Positions 1-5,581 of a stretch of DNA of 8,268 nt are shown one piece after another. Source of the stretch: an uncultured Bacteroidota bacterium (GTDB lineage: Bacteria; Bacteroidota; Bacteroidia; Chitinophagales; Chitinophagaceae); the NCBI GenBank assembly GCA_903912435.1, contig CAIWHI010000094.1, forward strand, positions 1 to 8,268, given 5' to 3'. Position numbers and translations under genes: made by a program. How positions within the stretch are numbered: the first letter of the stretch is position 1; each line of letters begins with the position of its first letter. Under the pieces are notes generated by a model, which saw only the letters and a list, made by a program, of their open reading frames with translations, did not search any database and had not been told where the DNA came from.

Positions 1-26
1 ACGAGCTACCGCTGCTCTATCTCGCG
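1..26 (-). tRNA. Partial tRNA, probably initiator tRNA-Met (5' part only)
   Basis: Read on the minus strand from 26 to 1, the sequence fits the 5' part of a tRNA. It has a 7-base acceptor arm (CGCGAGA), the usual TA at positions 8-9, a D-stem GAGC pairing with GCTC around the loop AGCGGTA, then the first base of the anticodon stem. The anticodon and the 3' half lie outside the window, so identity cannot be read. The C at position 1 followed by GCG is typical of initiator tRNA, where base 1 does not pair with base 72; that is an inference. A matching promoter lies just upstream (37-67), and the gene is divergent from rpsF. Confidence 0.8.
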
Positions 27-36
27 ATATGAGGTG

Positions 37-67
37 CAAATGTAGGGGGTTGAAACTACACAGCCAA
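37..67 (-). promoter_or_regulatory. Bacteroidota-type promoter for the tRNA
   Basis: On the minus strand a TTG (67-65) is followed by 20 bases and then TACATTTG (44-37), an exact match to the Bacteroidota -7 consensus TAnnTTTG. The mature tRNA 5' end at 26 is 11 bases past the box, which fits a start site near 31 and a very short 5' leader. Spacing is identical to that of the divergent rpsF promoter. Confidence 0.65.
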
Positions 68-127
68 AAATATTTTGCTTATCTTTGGTTTTTCTTTTAA
101 AATGGGGGATTATTTACCAGATTTTTT

Positions 128-158
128 TTGGATAACATAAATATAACCTATACTTTTG
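128..158 (+). promoter_or_regulatory. Bacteroidota-type promoter for rpsF-rpsR-rplI
   Basis: TTG at 128-130, at the end of a T-run, is followed by 20 bases and TACTTTTG at 151-158, an exact TAnnTTTG match. A start site near 163-165 would give a leader of about 155 bases before the rpsF start codon. No other close match to the pattern was seen between here and 320. Confidence 0.7.
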
Positions 159-163
159 CAGTC

Positions 164-299
164 CCAAATTAGCCCGGCTGCTGGGTAAGCCATAATTAGG
201 AGGAGGAAGCAAAGAAAAGCATTAATGTTTTAACTTTTAACTTTTGACTTTTAAATTTTGAATTACGTAGTAACCAAAGACCTGCCGGGCAATTGGTTA
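164..299 (+). promoter_or_regulatory. Structured leader of the rpsF operon, candidate S6:S18 autoregulatory element
   Basis: Two pairings are visible. First, TAACCAA (271-277) pairs perfectly with TTGGTTA (293-299), making a 7-bp hairpin with a 15-base loop (278-292). Second, GCCGGGC within that loop (284-290) is the exact reverse complement of GCCCGGC at 172-178, and the pairing can extend outward (164-170 with 291-296, one bulged A). Together these suggest a pseudoknot or a switch between two helices, ending 20 bases before the rpsF ATG. Known S6:S18 leaders upstream of rpsF carry a CCG recognised by the protein complex, and a CCG lies in this loop (285-287). A Shine-Dalgarno-like AGGAGGAGG (198-206) and an A/T-rich repeat (228-264) lie between the arms. 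Assignment to the S6:S18 family is inference; no covariance search was made. Confidence 0.5.
228..264 (+). repeat. A/T-rich short repeat inside the rpsF leader
   Basis: The stretch repeats TTTTAAC/TTTTGAC-type heptamers (TTTTAACTTTTAACTTTTGACTTTTAA, then ATTTTGAATT). It is the reverse-complement form of the repeats at 2064-2177 and 2279-2328, so the same low-complexity family occurs at three sites here. It lies between the two pairing arms of the leader and looks like an insertion into it. Function unknown. Confidence 0.6.
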
Positions 300-319
300 T
301 TATTCACATAAAATTTATT

Positions 320-682
320 ATGGCAACAGAAAACAACCTTCAGGATTATGAGATGATGGTTATCTTCACTCCGGTGCTATCGGAAGAGGATTACAAAAAC
401 GCTCAGAAGAAGTTCTCCGACCTTGTAACAAACAATGGCGGACAGATCGTTAACCAGGATGCATGGGGCTTACGCTCATTAGCATACCCGATCAACAAAA
501 AGACAACCGGACTTTACTACGTGTTGGAGTTCAGGGCTAGTACCGATCTTAATGCTAAGATTGAAATACAGCTTAATCGTGATGAAAATGTGATTCGTCA
601 CATGATCACCCGTCTTGACAAATTTGCCGTTAAGTACAATGGCAGAAAACGTAATCCTTCACCTGCACAATCTGCGTCTTAA
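320..682 (+). CDS. rpsF: 30S ribosomal protein S6
   Basis: S6 binds 16S rRNA in the platform of the small subunit as a heterodimer with S18, which the next gene encodes. The product is 120 residues, usual for the family. It begins with the first beta strand (YEMMVIFTP near residue 11) and ends its core with the conserved RDENVIRHMITRLDKFA segment (about 87-103), then a short basic tail. The ATG at 320 is chosen because the S6 core begins close after it. The frame is open upstream to a TTG at 293, but that would add nine hydrophobic residues foreign to S6 and overlap the leader hairpin. There is no Shine-Dalgarno sequence just before the ATG, as is normal in Bacteroidota. It is the first gene of an operon, 12 bases before rpsR, and probably autoregulated through its leader. 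Confidence 0.97.
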   Translation: MATENNLQDYEMMVIFTPVLSEEDYKNAQKKFSDLVTNNGGQIVNQDAWGLRSLAYPINKKTTGLYYVLEFRASTDLNAKIEIQLNRDENVIRHMITRLDKFAVKYNGRKRNPSPAQSAS

Positions 683-694
683 AAACTAGTAACA

Positions 695-961
695 ATGGCT
701 AAGCAAAACGAAATTAAGTTCCTTACCACCCAGAGAGTGGAGAAAAGGCCAAAGAAGTACTGCCGTTTTAAGAAAATGGGTATCCGGTACATCGATTATA
801 AAGATGGAGAATTCCTGAAAAAGTTCTTAAATGAGCAAGGCAGAATGCTTCCTCGCCGTATTACAGGTAACTCGCTGAAATTCCAGCGCAAAGTGTCTCA
901 GGCAATTAAGAAGTCTCGCCAAATGGCAATTTTACCTTATGTTACTGACCTTTTAAAGTAG
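695..961 (+). CDS. rpsR: 30S ribosomal protein S18
   Basis: S18 partners S6 on the platform of the 30S subunit. The 88-residue product shows the family core: a basic N-terminal arm with KKYCRFKK (about residues 20-27), IDYKDGEFLKKF (33-44), then GRMLPRRITGNSLKFQRK (49-66) and the C-terminal helix KSRQMAILPY (73-82). Length is normal for Bacteroidota S18. The start ATG is 12 bases after the rpsF stop with no Shine-Dalgarno sequence, and rplI begins five bases after its stop, so the three genes are read as one message. The single Cys (residue 23) falls where many S18 proteins carry a Cys, but the full zinc-binding set is not present. Confidence 0.97.
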   Translation: MAKQNEIKFLTTQRVEKRPKKYCRFKKMGIRYIDYKDGEFLKKFLNEQGRMLPRRITGNSLKFQRKVSQAIKKSRQMAILPYVTDLLK

Positions 962-966
962 AAATC

Positions 967-1413
967 ATGCAAGTAATTCTTATAAAAGACGTAGATAATC
1001 TGGGCTCGGCCCACGAACTGGTACAGGTAAGGCCGGGATACGCCCGCAATTTCCTGATTCCACAGAAATACGCTATTGAGGCAAGCCATTCCAATACTAA
1101 AATAATGGAAGAGCGCCGCAAACAGCTGCAGAAGAAAGAAAACAAATTAATGGCTGAAATAGCACAGGTTACTGATGTATTGAAAGCATCGCCTGTAAAA
1201 GTTGGTGCTAAAATTGGTATCAGCGGTAAAATATTTGGCTCTGTTACTGCTATACAGATTGCACGTGCGATCCGTGAGCAGAAAGGTTATGAAATCGACC
1301 GCCGCCGCATCAGCATTCTTGACGATGTTAAGGAAGCTGGTATGCACAAGGCAAGCGTTGACTTCGGTAAAGACAATGTTGTTGAAATCGAATTCGAAGT
1401 AATAGGCGAATAA
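967..1413 (+). CDS. rplI: 50S ribosomal protein L9
   Basis: L9 binds 23S rRNA at the base of the L1 stalk through its N-terminal domain and reaches out with a long helix to a second globular domain. The 148-residue product is full length. The N-terminal domain carries MQVILIKDVDNLGS and the signature VRPGYARNFLIPQKYA (about residues 21-36). A charged connecting helix (about 44-73, rich in Lys, Glu and Gln) follows. The C-terminal domain contains GKIFGSVTAIQIARAI (about 87-102) and ends with a strand rich in Val, Glu and Phe. It is the last gene of rpsF-rpsR-rplI, five bases after rpsR, and is followed by a strong terminator. There is no ssb or dnaB in this cluster, unlike many other phyla. 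Confidence 0.97.
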   Translation: MQVILIKDVDNLGSAHELVQVRPGYARNFLIPQKYAIEASHSNTKIMEERRKQLQKKENKLMAEIAQVTDVLKASPVKVGAKIGISGKIFGSVTAIQIARAIREQKGYEIDRRRISILDDVKEAGMHKASVDFGKDNVVEIEFEVIGE

Positions 1414-1434
1414 TCTAATTACTCTTTAATATTT

Positions 1435-1488
1435 TAAGGCCACCTCATTTTAATATGGGGTGGCCTTAGTGTTTTATTGTATTTTTTC
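1435..1488 (+). terminator. Rho-independent terminator of rpsF-rpsR-rplI
   Basis: TAAGGCCACCTCA (1435-1447) pairs with TGGGGTGGCCTTA (1456-1468). This 13-bp stem has one G-U pair and an 8-base loop, and a T-rich stretch follows to about 1488. It starts 21 bases after the rplI stop. The gene on the other strand ends at 1499, so the stem may also serve that gene, although no T-tract follows it on the minus strand. Confidence 0.88.
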
Positions 1489-1498
1489 ATTTGATTTT

Positions 1499-2062
1499 CT
1501 AATCCAACAGCCTCATCACCTGATTATCAATCATCTGAAAGAAATCCTGGGGCTTGTAGGTGCGCCAGTTTGGATTGTCCATAAGATGGATATAGCGGTC
1601 AATTTTAGATTTATGGAAGTCGAATTGTGTTTGTTCAGGCATATTTATGGCTACCACCCAGCCACCTTCATCCTTTATATCTTCCCACCACTCTTCATAA
1701 TAGTCCCTATCGCTACTATGAAAGTTGAGGACATTCTCACAAATAAGTATATACTTGTAAATTCCCTTGCCCACCATAAGGTCTATTACCGAACGTTTCA
1801 ACTGCATTATGTCATTTTCTACAGCGTCATTCCACTCGCCAATTAATTCAATGATGGCAAAATTTAATTCATAATCTACATACAGGGCTTTGAGGTACAA
1901 TGTCCTTGACCCAAATTCATCCCATTGAGGGTGGATATAATAATTGTAAACTGTATTTGAGTACTCAAACTCACTATGTACCACCCCATAAAAAGGTGAT
2001 TGCTCGTCTTCTTCCGAATTATAAAGATGTAGCCAGTTGTAATAGGGTTCTATTTCGTGCAT
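1499..2062 (-). CDS. Conserved hypothetical protein, Bacteroidota-specific (187 residues)
   Basis: I do not recognise a function. I recall close relatives annotated only as hypothetical in Chitinophagaceae and related families, at similar length. There is no signal peptide or membrane segment, so it is probably cytoplasmic. By my count it has 17 Tyr and 7 Trp and is strongly acidic. The pattern suggests an N-terminal half rich in aromatic residues (YYIHPQWDEFGSRTLYLK, 41-58), then an alternating beta/alpha section: strand FAIIELIGEW (68-77), helix 82-97, strand YKYILICENV (102-111), an acidic DRDYYEEWWEDI stretch (118-129), strand GGWVVAIN (133-140). This order resembles a small alpha/beta fold of STAS or SpoIIAA type, a weak guess. 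The product ends in a probable helix (172-186). It converges on rplI and probably has its own promoter in the upstream repeats. The ATG at 2062 is the only sensible start. Confidence 0.85.
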   Translation of the reverse strand: MHEIEPYYNWLHLYNSEEDEQSPFYGVVHSEFEYSNTVYNYYIHPQWDEFGSRTLYLKALYVDYELNFAIIELIGEWNDAVENDIMQLKRSVIDLMVGKGIYKYILICENVLNFHSSDRDYYEEWWEDIKDEGGWVVAINMPEQTQFDFHKSKIDRYIHLMDNPNWRTYKPQDFFQMIDNQVMRLLD

Positions 2063-2063
2063 T

Positions 2064-2177
2064 CTTCAAAGTTAAAAGTAAAAATTCAAAAGTAAAAAAA
2101 CGCGCGGTTGTGGCACAAATTCAAAAGTGAAAATTCAAAAGTAAAAAAAAACACGCAGTGGTGGTGCAAATTCAAAA
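2064..2177. repeat. A-rich TTCAAAAGT repeats with an imperfect 45/47-base tandem duplication
   Basis: The plus strand repeats ATTCAAAAGTAAAAA-type units. Two longer copies stand in tandem: 2082-2126 (45 bases) and 2131-2177 (47 bases). Both begin AAATTCAAAAGTAAAAAAA and end CAAATTCAAAA; between these lie CGCGCGGTTGTGGCA in the first copy and the related CACGCAGTGGTGGTG in the second. Related units occur at 228-264 (reverse orientation) and 2279-2328. Short A-rich repeats of this style are scattered in some Bacteroidota intergenic regions, which I recall rather than can test here. Confidence 0.7.
2087..2119 (-). promoter_or_regulatory. Possible promoter of the 187-residue protein gene, inside a repeat
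   Basis: On the minus strand TTTG (2119-2116), then 21 bases, then TACTTTTG (2094-2087), the same -7 box as the rpsF promoter. A start near 2081 would leave a leader of about 19 bases. Two other TAnnTTTG matches exist: TAACTTTG at 2074-2067, too close to the ATG for a leader and without a -33 element at the right distance, and TACTTTTG at 2143-2136, with TTTG 23 bases upstream. Because the repeat unit itself contains TACTTTTG, the matches could be incidental. Confidence 0.45.
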
Positions 2178-2220
2178 TTCAAAAAAGTCCTTTCATCAAA
2201 AAAGTCAAGATAAAAATCTA

Positions 2221-2271
2221 GACAGCGTTGTCACCCCTCTCCTTTTTCGGGGAGGGGCTGGGGGGGAGGCA
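2221..2271. repeat. GC-rich hairpin, dispersed intergenic element of Bacteroidota
   Basis: CCCCTCTCC (2234-2242) pairs with GGGGAGGGG (2249-2257), a 9-bp stem with one G-U pair and a 6-base loop. It is followed by CTGGGGGGGAGGC. A near-palindrome GACAGCGTTGTC (2221-2232) abuts it on the left. This GC-rich block is abrupt in AT-rich surroundings. Sequences of the CCCCTCTCC-loop-GGAGAGGGGCTGGGGG type recur between genes in many Bacteroidota genomes (recalled knowledge). No T-tract follows on either strand, so it is not a clear terminator. Confidence 0.6.
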
Positions 2272-2278
2272 ATCAATA

Positions 2279-2328
2279 GTGAAAAGGCAAAAGTTAAAAG
2301 TTAAAACAGGGTTTTCAAATTCAAAAGC
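2279..2328. repeat. Third block of A-rich GTTAAAAGTTAAAA repeats
   Basis: GTGAAAAGGCAAAAG, then GTTAAAAGTTAAAAC, then TTCAAATTCAAAAG: the same heptamer family as at 2064-2177, on the other side of the GC-rich hairpin. The hairpin is thus bracketed by these repeats. The rest of the gap (2178-2220 and 2329-2374) shows no gene or clear structure. Confidence 0.55.
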
Positions 2329-2374
2329 TACATTGTTTAGAATTAATTTGACTATAGAATTCTCGTTTTTTTGT

Positions 2375-2419
2375 ATAATATAAAATAGCTAATCACACCT
2401 TAAGCATGATTAGCTATTT
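2375..2419 (-). terminator. 13-bp hairpin, probable terminator of the rhodanese gene
   Basis: AAATAGCTAATCA (2383-2395) pairs perfectly with TGATTAGCTATTT (2407-2419) around an 11-base loop. On the minus strand it begins 24 bases after the rhodanese stop and is followed by TATATTATA, T-rich but not a clean T-run. The stem is AT-rich, so termination may be weak. It could also block readthrough toward the 187-residue gene. Confidence 0.6.
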
Positions 2420-2442
2420 CTAAAAATTATTTGCACCAAATC

Positions 2443-2748
2443 TTATCCTACTAATTGCCTATAAGCCATGGCTCCGCCTATTACGTTTACTACATTGGTG
2501 TAGCCCGCACTTTCTAATATCATACAAGCCTGAGCACTTCTTCCGCCCATTTTGCAATGAATGATCAATTCATCGTTTTTACGGTCTTCAAGATCTTCCA
2601 ACATCATTGATGATATCTTTCCTAATGGGATCAATTCTCCGCCGAGGTTATACTCCTGGTATTCTGCCGGTTCGCGTACATCTATCAGATTTATTTTTTC
2701 TCCTGAATCAATGCGTTTTTTCAGATCATCTACTGTAATTGTGGTCAT
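2443..2748 (-). CDS. Single-domain rhodanese-like sulfurtransferase
   Basis: The 101-residue product is one rhodanese domain with no signal peptide, so it is probably cytoplasmic. It shows the N-terminal IDVREPAEY motif (about residues 22-30) and the active-site loop CKMGGR (65-70). Cys65 is the expected persulfide-forming residue, and the six-residue CxxxxR loop is typical of sulfurtransferases rather than of Cdc25-like phosphatases. The C-terminal YTNVVNVIGGAMAY (83-96) is the usual final strand and helix. The physiological sulfur donor and acceptor cannot be read from the sequence. It lies 107 bases after the T9SS gene, with a hairpin after its stop, and may have its own weak promoter. No molybdenum-cofactor, thiamine or tRNA-thiolation gene is beside it. 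Confidence 0.93.
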   Translation of the reverse strand: MTTITVDDLKKRIDSGEKINLIDVREPAEYQEYNLGGELIPLGKISSMMLEDLEDRKNDELIIHCKMGGRSAQACMILESAGYTNVVNVIGGAMAYRQLVG

Positions 2749-2767
2749 AAAATGTTTATTAGATGGG

Positions 2768-2800
2768 CAAGATATAAATTATCTGTTCAAAAATGCAAAA
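2768..2800 (-). promoter_or_regulatory. Weak candidate promoter for the rhodanese gene
   Basis: On the minus strand TTTTG (2800-2796) is followed about 20 bases later by TATATCTTG (2776-2768), one base off the TAnnTTTG consensus. A start near 2762 would leave a leader of about 14 bases before the ATG at 2748. The 107-base gap after the T9SS gene allows a separate promoter, but readthrough from upstream is equally possible. Confidence 0.3.
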
Positions 2801-2855
2801 AGCAATTAGGGATTTTATTAAATGCAGTTAAATAACGGTTCCTGTTGGGTGATTC

Positions 2856-4739
2856 TTACAGTTTAATGACCTTTTGAGGTGGCCAATTAATGCCTTGTAA
2901 ACATAAAGTGACTACATACATACCGCGTGTAAGATTAGCAATATTGATTTTTGTACCTGTGGTAGTAGTGCCAGTTAAGAGTGTACGACCAGACAAATCT
3001 GAAATCATATAGGTAGCCTCGCCATCGCCAGCAAAATCCAGTTGCACCTCATCGGTGGCGGGATTGGGGCTGATATTTAATATTGATGATTTTGAATTCA
3101 CATCGCTAATCGCTGTTGGCAATACTAACTGGCCTAGTAATGGGCGCATCATTATTGCGCCACTTATAGATGATGGGTACCAGTTGCTTAAAACCTTATA
3201 ATAGACATGGTTTGAACCAATCCTGTTCACATCTAGCCCAAAGTATAGGCTATCATTATTGCCTTCGGCGGGCTGGGTGGTGCCTGAGTAAAAGAGGCCG
3301 GCAGGTAATACCAGCGGCACATCAAAAATATAATTCCAGAAATGGTTGATGGAATCAACATAACATGGGGTATACAATTCCTGGGTATAAAGCAGCATAT
3401 CATTGGGTGCGCCATTTATTCCGCCAATAGCAGAATATACATTGATATTGAATGATTTATAAGCAGCAAATGGTATCTGGCGGCCAAAATATATAGACAT
3501 ACCCCGCATGGTATCGGGTTGGTTGAGGTAGTATTCTATGGCAATTTTACCTGGCAGGGTAGGGAAGAGGTCGAGATAGTAACTCTTCTCTGCGGTACCA
3601 TCATCATATGCCAGATAATTGTCGAACACCATATCCTTTACTACCGTGTCATTTCCTTTTGAATCACTCGGACTTACAGATTCAATATAGTAGGTGTTTT
3701 CAAAAACTACTTTAGTATTAAGACCGGGCATTGGTATCGTATTGGCATAAGACAGGAAGTCAATATCCAACAGGCTATGGCCTATTATTGATGCATTATA
3801 GGTAGTATCTGTCCTTAGTACCGCTCCATTATTCATGGCTATTGCATGATAGCCATATGTAAAGGGTTGTGATAAGCCATAATTATTGTGAACAGTTGCA
3901 AAATAGTGTGATGACCTATAGCCTGCCGGACTAGCCATAAACTGCCTGTAGGGCATAGATGTATAGTCGTTAAGCAGGAATGATGGGTCGGAAGCGAAGC
4001 CCAGGTCCGCAATGGCGGTATCAGCTTGCGAACGGTTTCTATCAAGGCGAATATAATCCACATGCCAATCGGCATCAGCCCATTGCATGGCGGCTTTATT
4101 TACAAAGCGGAACTGGAAAAAGCTATCGAAGAATAAGGAGTCTGCAATTGGAATCATTACCTGTTTGAATGGCCTTACAGGTTGCAAAGAATCGCTACCA
4201 TCTAAAGACCAAACCTTGATATACCCTCCATATTTCGTTTTAAAATAAAGCATTAATGAATCTCCATTTTCGGGATAATAAGCATTGCCCTGGGCCTGGT
4301 AGAAGAAACTAAAATAAACACTATCGCCGGGAGCCACAATGGCAGGGTCTAAATTGATAGGCTGGGAGGTGAGGCTATCGGCATATCGGTAATTTACATT
4401 GCTAAAACTATCATAGGGAATACCATATTTATCCAAACCATCAAAGGTTGCTACTCCCCGTGTAATAGGATTTAACCCCATGGTATTGTTTACATAAACC
4501 TCAAAATCAGTCCATCTGCTTGAATCGGGATAAGATTGGTAACCGGTAAAATCCTCGAAAAAGGGCAAATTGAGTGGGGTAGTAGCAGTAGTTGTTTTAC
4601 GAGCCAGGAAATTATTTGCTATTGACTTTTTAGTAAGAAATGGGTTATGGTCTATATGTCCCACTCTTTCCTGACTATAACTAGAAAAGGGAAATAATAA
4701 GGCAAAAATTACCGTTATATAAGGAGCAAATATCTTCAC
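2856..4739 (-). CDS. Exported protein with T9SS type A sorting domain (627 residues)
   Basis: The N-terminus is a signal peptide: Lys2, a hydrophobic core (residues 3-18) and a likely cleavage near SYSQ (20-23). The C-terminus (about 552-627) is a T9SS sorting domain with ISPNPATDEVQLDF, LSGRTLLTG, LTRGMYVVTL and a final QKVIKL. The product should therefore cross the inner membrane by Sec and the outer membrane by T9SS, and end at the surface or outside. The middle begins with PFFEDFTGYQSYPDSSRW (about 59-76), a beta-rich opening seen in Bacteroidota surface proteins, and later has AYDDGTAEKSYYLDL (about 375-389). No catalytic motif was found; the role is unknown. The start is GTG, overlapping the PASTA gene stop codon by one base (TAGTG), so translation is probably coupled. 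The next in-frame Met would remove the signal peptide. Confidence 0.9.
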   Translation of the reverse strand: MKIFAPYITVIFALLFPFSSYSQERVGHIDHNPFLTKKSIANNFLARKTTTATTPLNLPFFEDFTGYQSYPDSSRWTDFEVYVNNTMGLNPITRGVATFDGLDKYGIPYDSFSNVNYRYADSLTSQPINLDPAIVAPGDSVYFSFFYQAQGNAYYPENGDSLMLYFKTKYGGYIKVWSLDGSDSLQPVRPFKQVMIPIADSLFFDSFFQFRFVNKAAMQWADADWHVDYIRLDRNRSQADTAIADLGFASDPSFLLNDYTSMPYRQFMASPAGYRSSHYFATVHNNYGLSQPFTYGYHAIAMNNGAVLRTDTTYNASIIGHSLLDIDFLSYANTIPMPGLNTKVVFENTYYIESVSPSDSKGNDTVVKDMVFDNYLAYDDGTAEKSYYLDLFPTLPGKIAIEYYLNQPDTMRGMSIYFGRQIPFAAYKSFNINVYSAIGGINGAPNDMLLYTQELYTPCYVDSINHFWNYIFDVPLVLPAGLFYSGTTQPAEGNNDSLYFGLDVNRIGSNHVYYKVLSNWYPSSISGAIMMRPLLGQLVLPTAISDVNSKSSILNISPNPATDEVQLDFAGDGEATYMISDLSGRTLLTGTTTTGTKINIANLTRGMYVVTLCLQGINWPPQKVIKL

Positions 4740-5581
4740 TATTTTTTCTTTGGTTTGTCATCATCCATAACGTCTCTCGGGGCTCTATTATTGCCATGGA
4801 TTTCATTATCCGTAGGATGTTGCATAATCTGGAGGTCAATAATATCACCGGCCTTAATTCTATTCGGAACCATAGCATCATTATAAGGTGCCGGAGACTG
4901 GTTGACTACAATAGCCGATTCAGTATCTGTAATAGTTTCCATACTGCTTGCAGGTACAATTATGTATTGCAGACTGTACTGACCAAGAATTGTTCTTGCT
5001 TCATCAATTGTTTTGCCAATTACATCCTGAACATCAAATTGGGTATTACCAAAACCATCACCTATTACCAGGCTTATCTTACTTCCCTGTGGAATCATTT
5101 CTCCTGGATTAATAGGTTGGCCATTGTATGATTGGGCAAGGATAGCACCGGCAGCAATGTCTGGTTTATAAGTAGTGTCACCCATCAATAACTTATTGTT
5201 TCTCAGTAACATCTCAGCACTACGTAAAGATAAGTTTACCAAGTTAGGCATGGGGATATGCGGAGGTGTCAACATATTTACTGTAAGGAAAACAGTCCTG
5301 CCCTCTTTTACCATTGAGCCGGTATCGGGTACTTGCTTTAAAACCGATAATGCCTTGATGGCGGGTTCATATGTAGAATCTACACTAATTTCGAAATGCA
5401 AGGATTTGAGGGTAGCGATAGCTTCATTGATGTTCTTACCCCTCACATCAGGAATCTTCACTTCTTCACCATGTTTGGTAATCCAGTGCAAAGTGGCAAA
5501 AAACGATATGTATAATACCGTAAATACCAGAAATACCATTAGTAGATGAAACCAAAAAGATTTCCTGAAATTTCCCTTCAT
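4739..5581 (-). CDS. Membrane-anchored protein with three PASTA domains, no kinase
   Basis: The 280-residue product has a short basic N-terminus, one membrane segment (about residues 10-31) and a periplasmic part made of three PASTA domains. PASTA 1 spans about 39-103 (VKIPDVRGKNINEA to VFLTVN), PASTA 2 about 108-174 (IPMPNLVNLSLRSAEMLL to SLVIGDG), and PASTA 3 about 181-254 (FDVQDVIGKTIDEA to DLQIMQ). A charged tail with DDDKPKKK follows. PASTA domains in penicillin-binding proteins and Ser/Thr kinases sense or bind peptidoglycan; here there is neither a kinase nor a transpeptidase domain, so it may act as a wall-binding anchor or scaffold. It lies 101 bases after ddl, with no good promoter match in that gap, so it is probably co-transcribed, and it overlaps the next gene by one base. 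Stand-alone PASTA proteins near ddl recur in Bacteroidota, as I recall. Confidence 0.93.
   Translation of the reverse strand: MKGNFRKSFWFHLLMVFLVFTVLYISFFATLHWITKHGEEVKIPDVRGKNINEAIATLKSLHFEISVDSTYEPAIKALSVLKQVPDTGSMVKEGRTVFLTVNMLTPPHIPMPNLVNLSLRSAEMLLRNNKLLMGDTTYKPDIAAGAILAQSYNGQPINPGEMIPQGSKISLVIGDGFGNTQFDVQDVIGKTIDEARTILGQYSLQYIIVPASSMETITDTESAIVVNQSPAPYNDAMVPNRIKAGDIIDLQIMQHPTDNEIHGNNRAPRDVMDDDKPKKK

Noticed and set aside
293..319. TTG start nine codons upstream for rpsF
   Set aside because: It would add hydrophobic residues not found in S6 and lie within the leader hairpin; the ATG at 320 gives the normal S6 start.
1460..1846. Plus-strand ORF of 128 codons
   Set aside because: It is the antisense shadow of the conserved 187-residue protein and begins inside the rplI terminator.
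2064..2328. CRISPR array or insertion sequence
   Set aside because: Units are irregular, low in complexity and without spacers of constant length; no cas or transposase gene is present.
2348..2379. TTGACT and TATAAT on the plus strand, resembling an E. coli sigma-70 promoter for a small RNA ending in the 2383-2419 hairpin
   Set aside because: The spacing is 20 bases rather than about 17, Bacteroidota use a different consensus, and no plus-strand gene follows. It is probably chance in AT-rich DNA.
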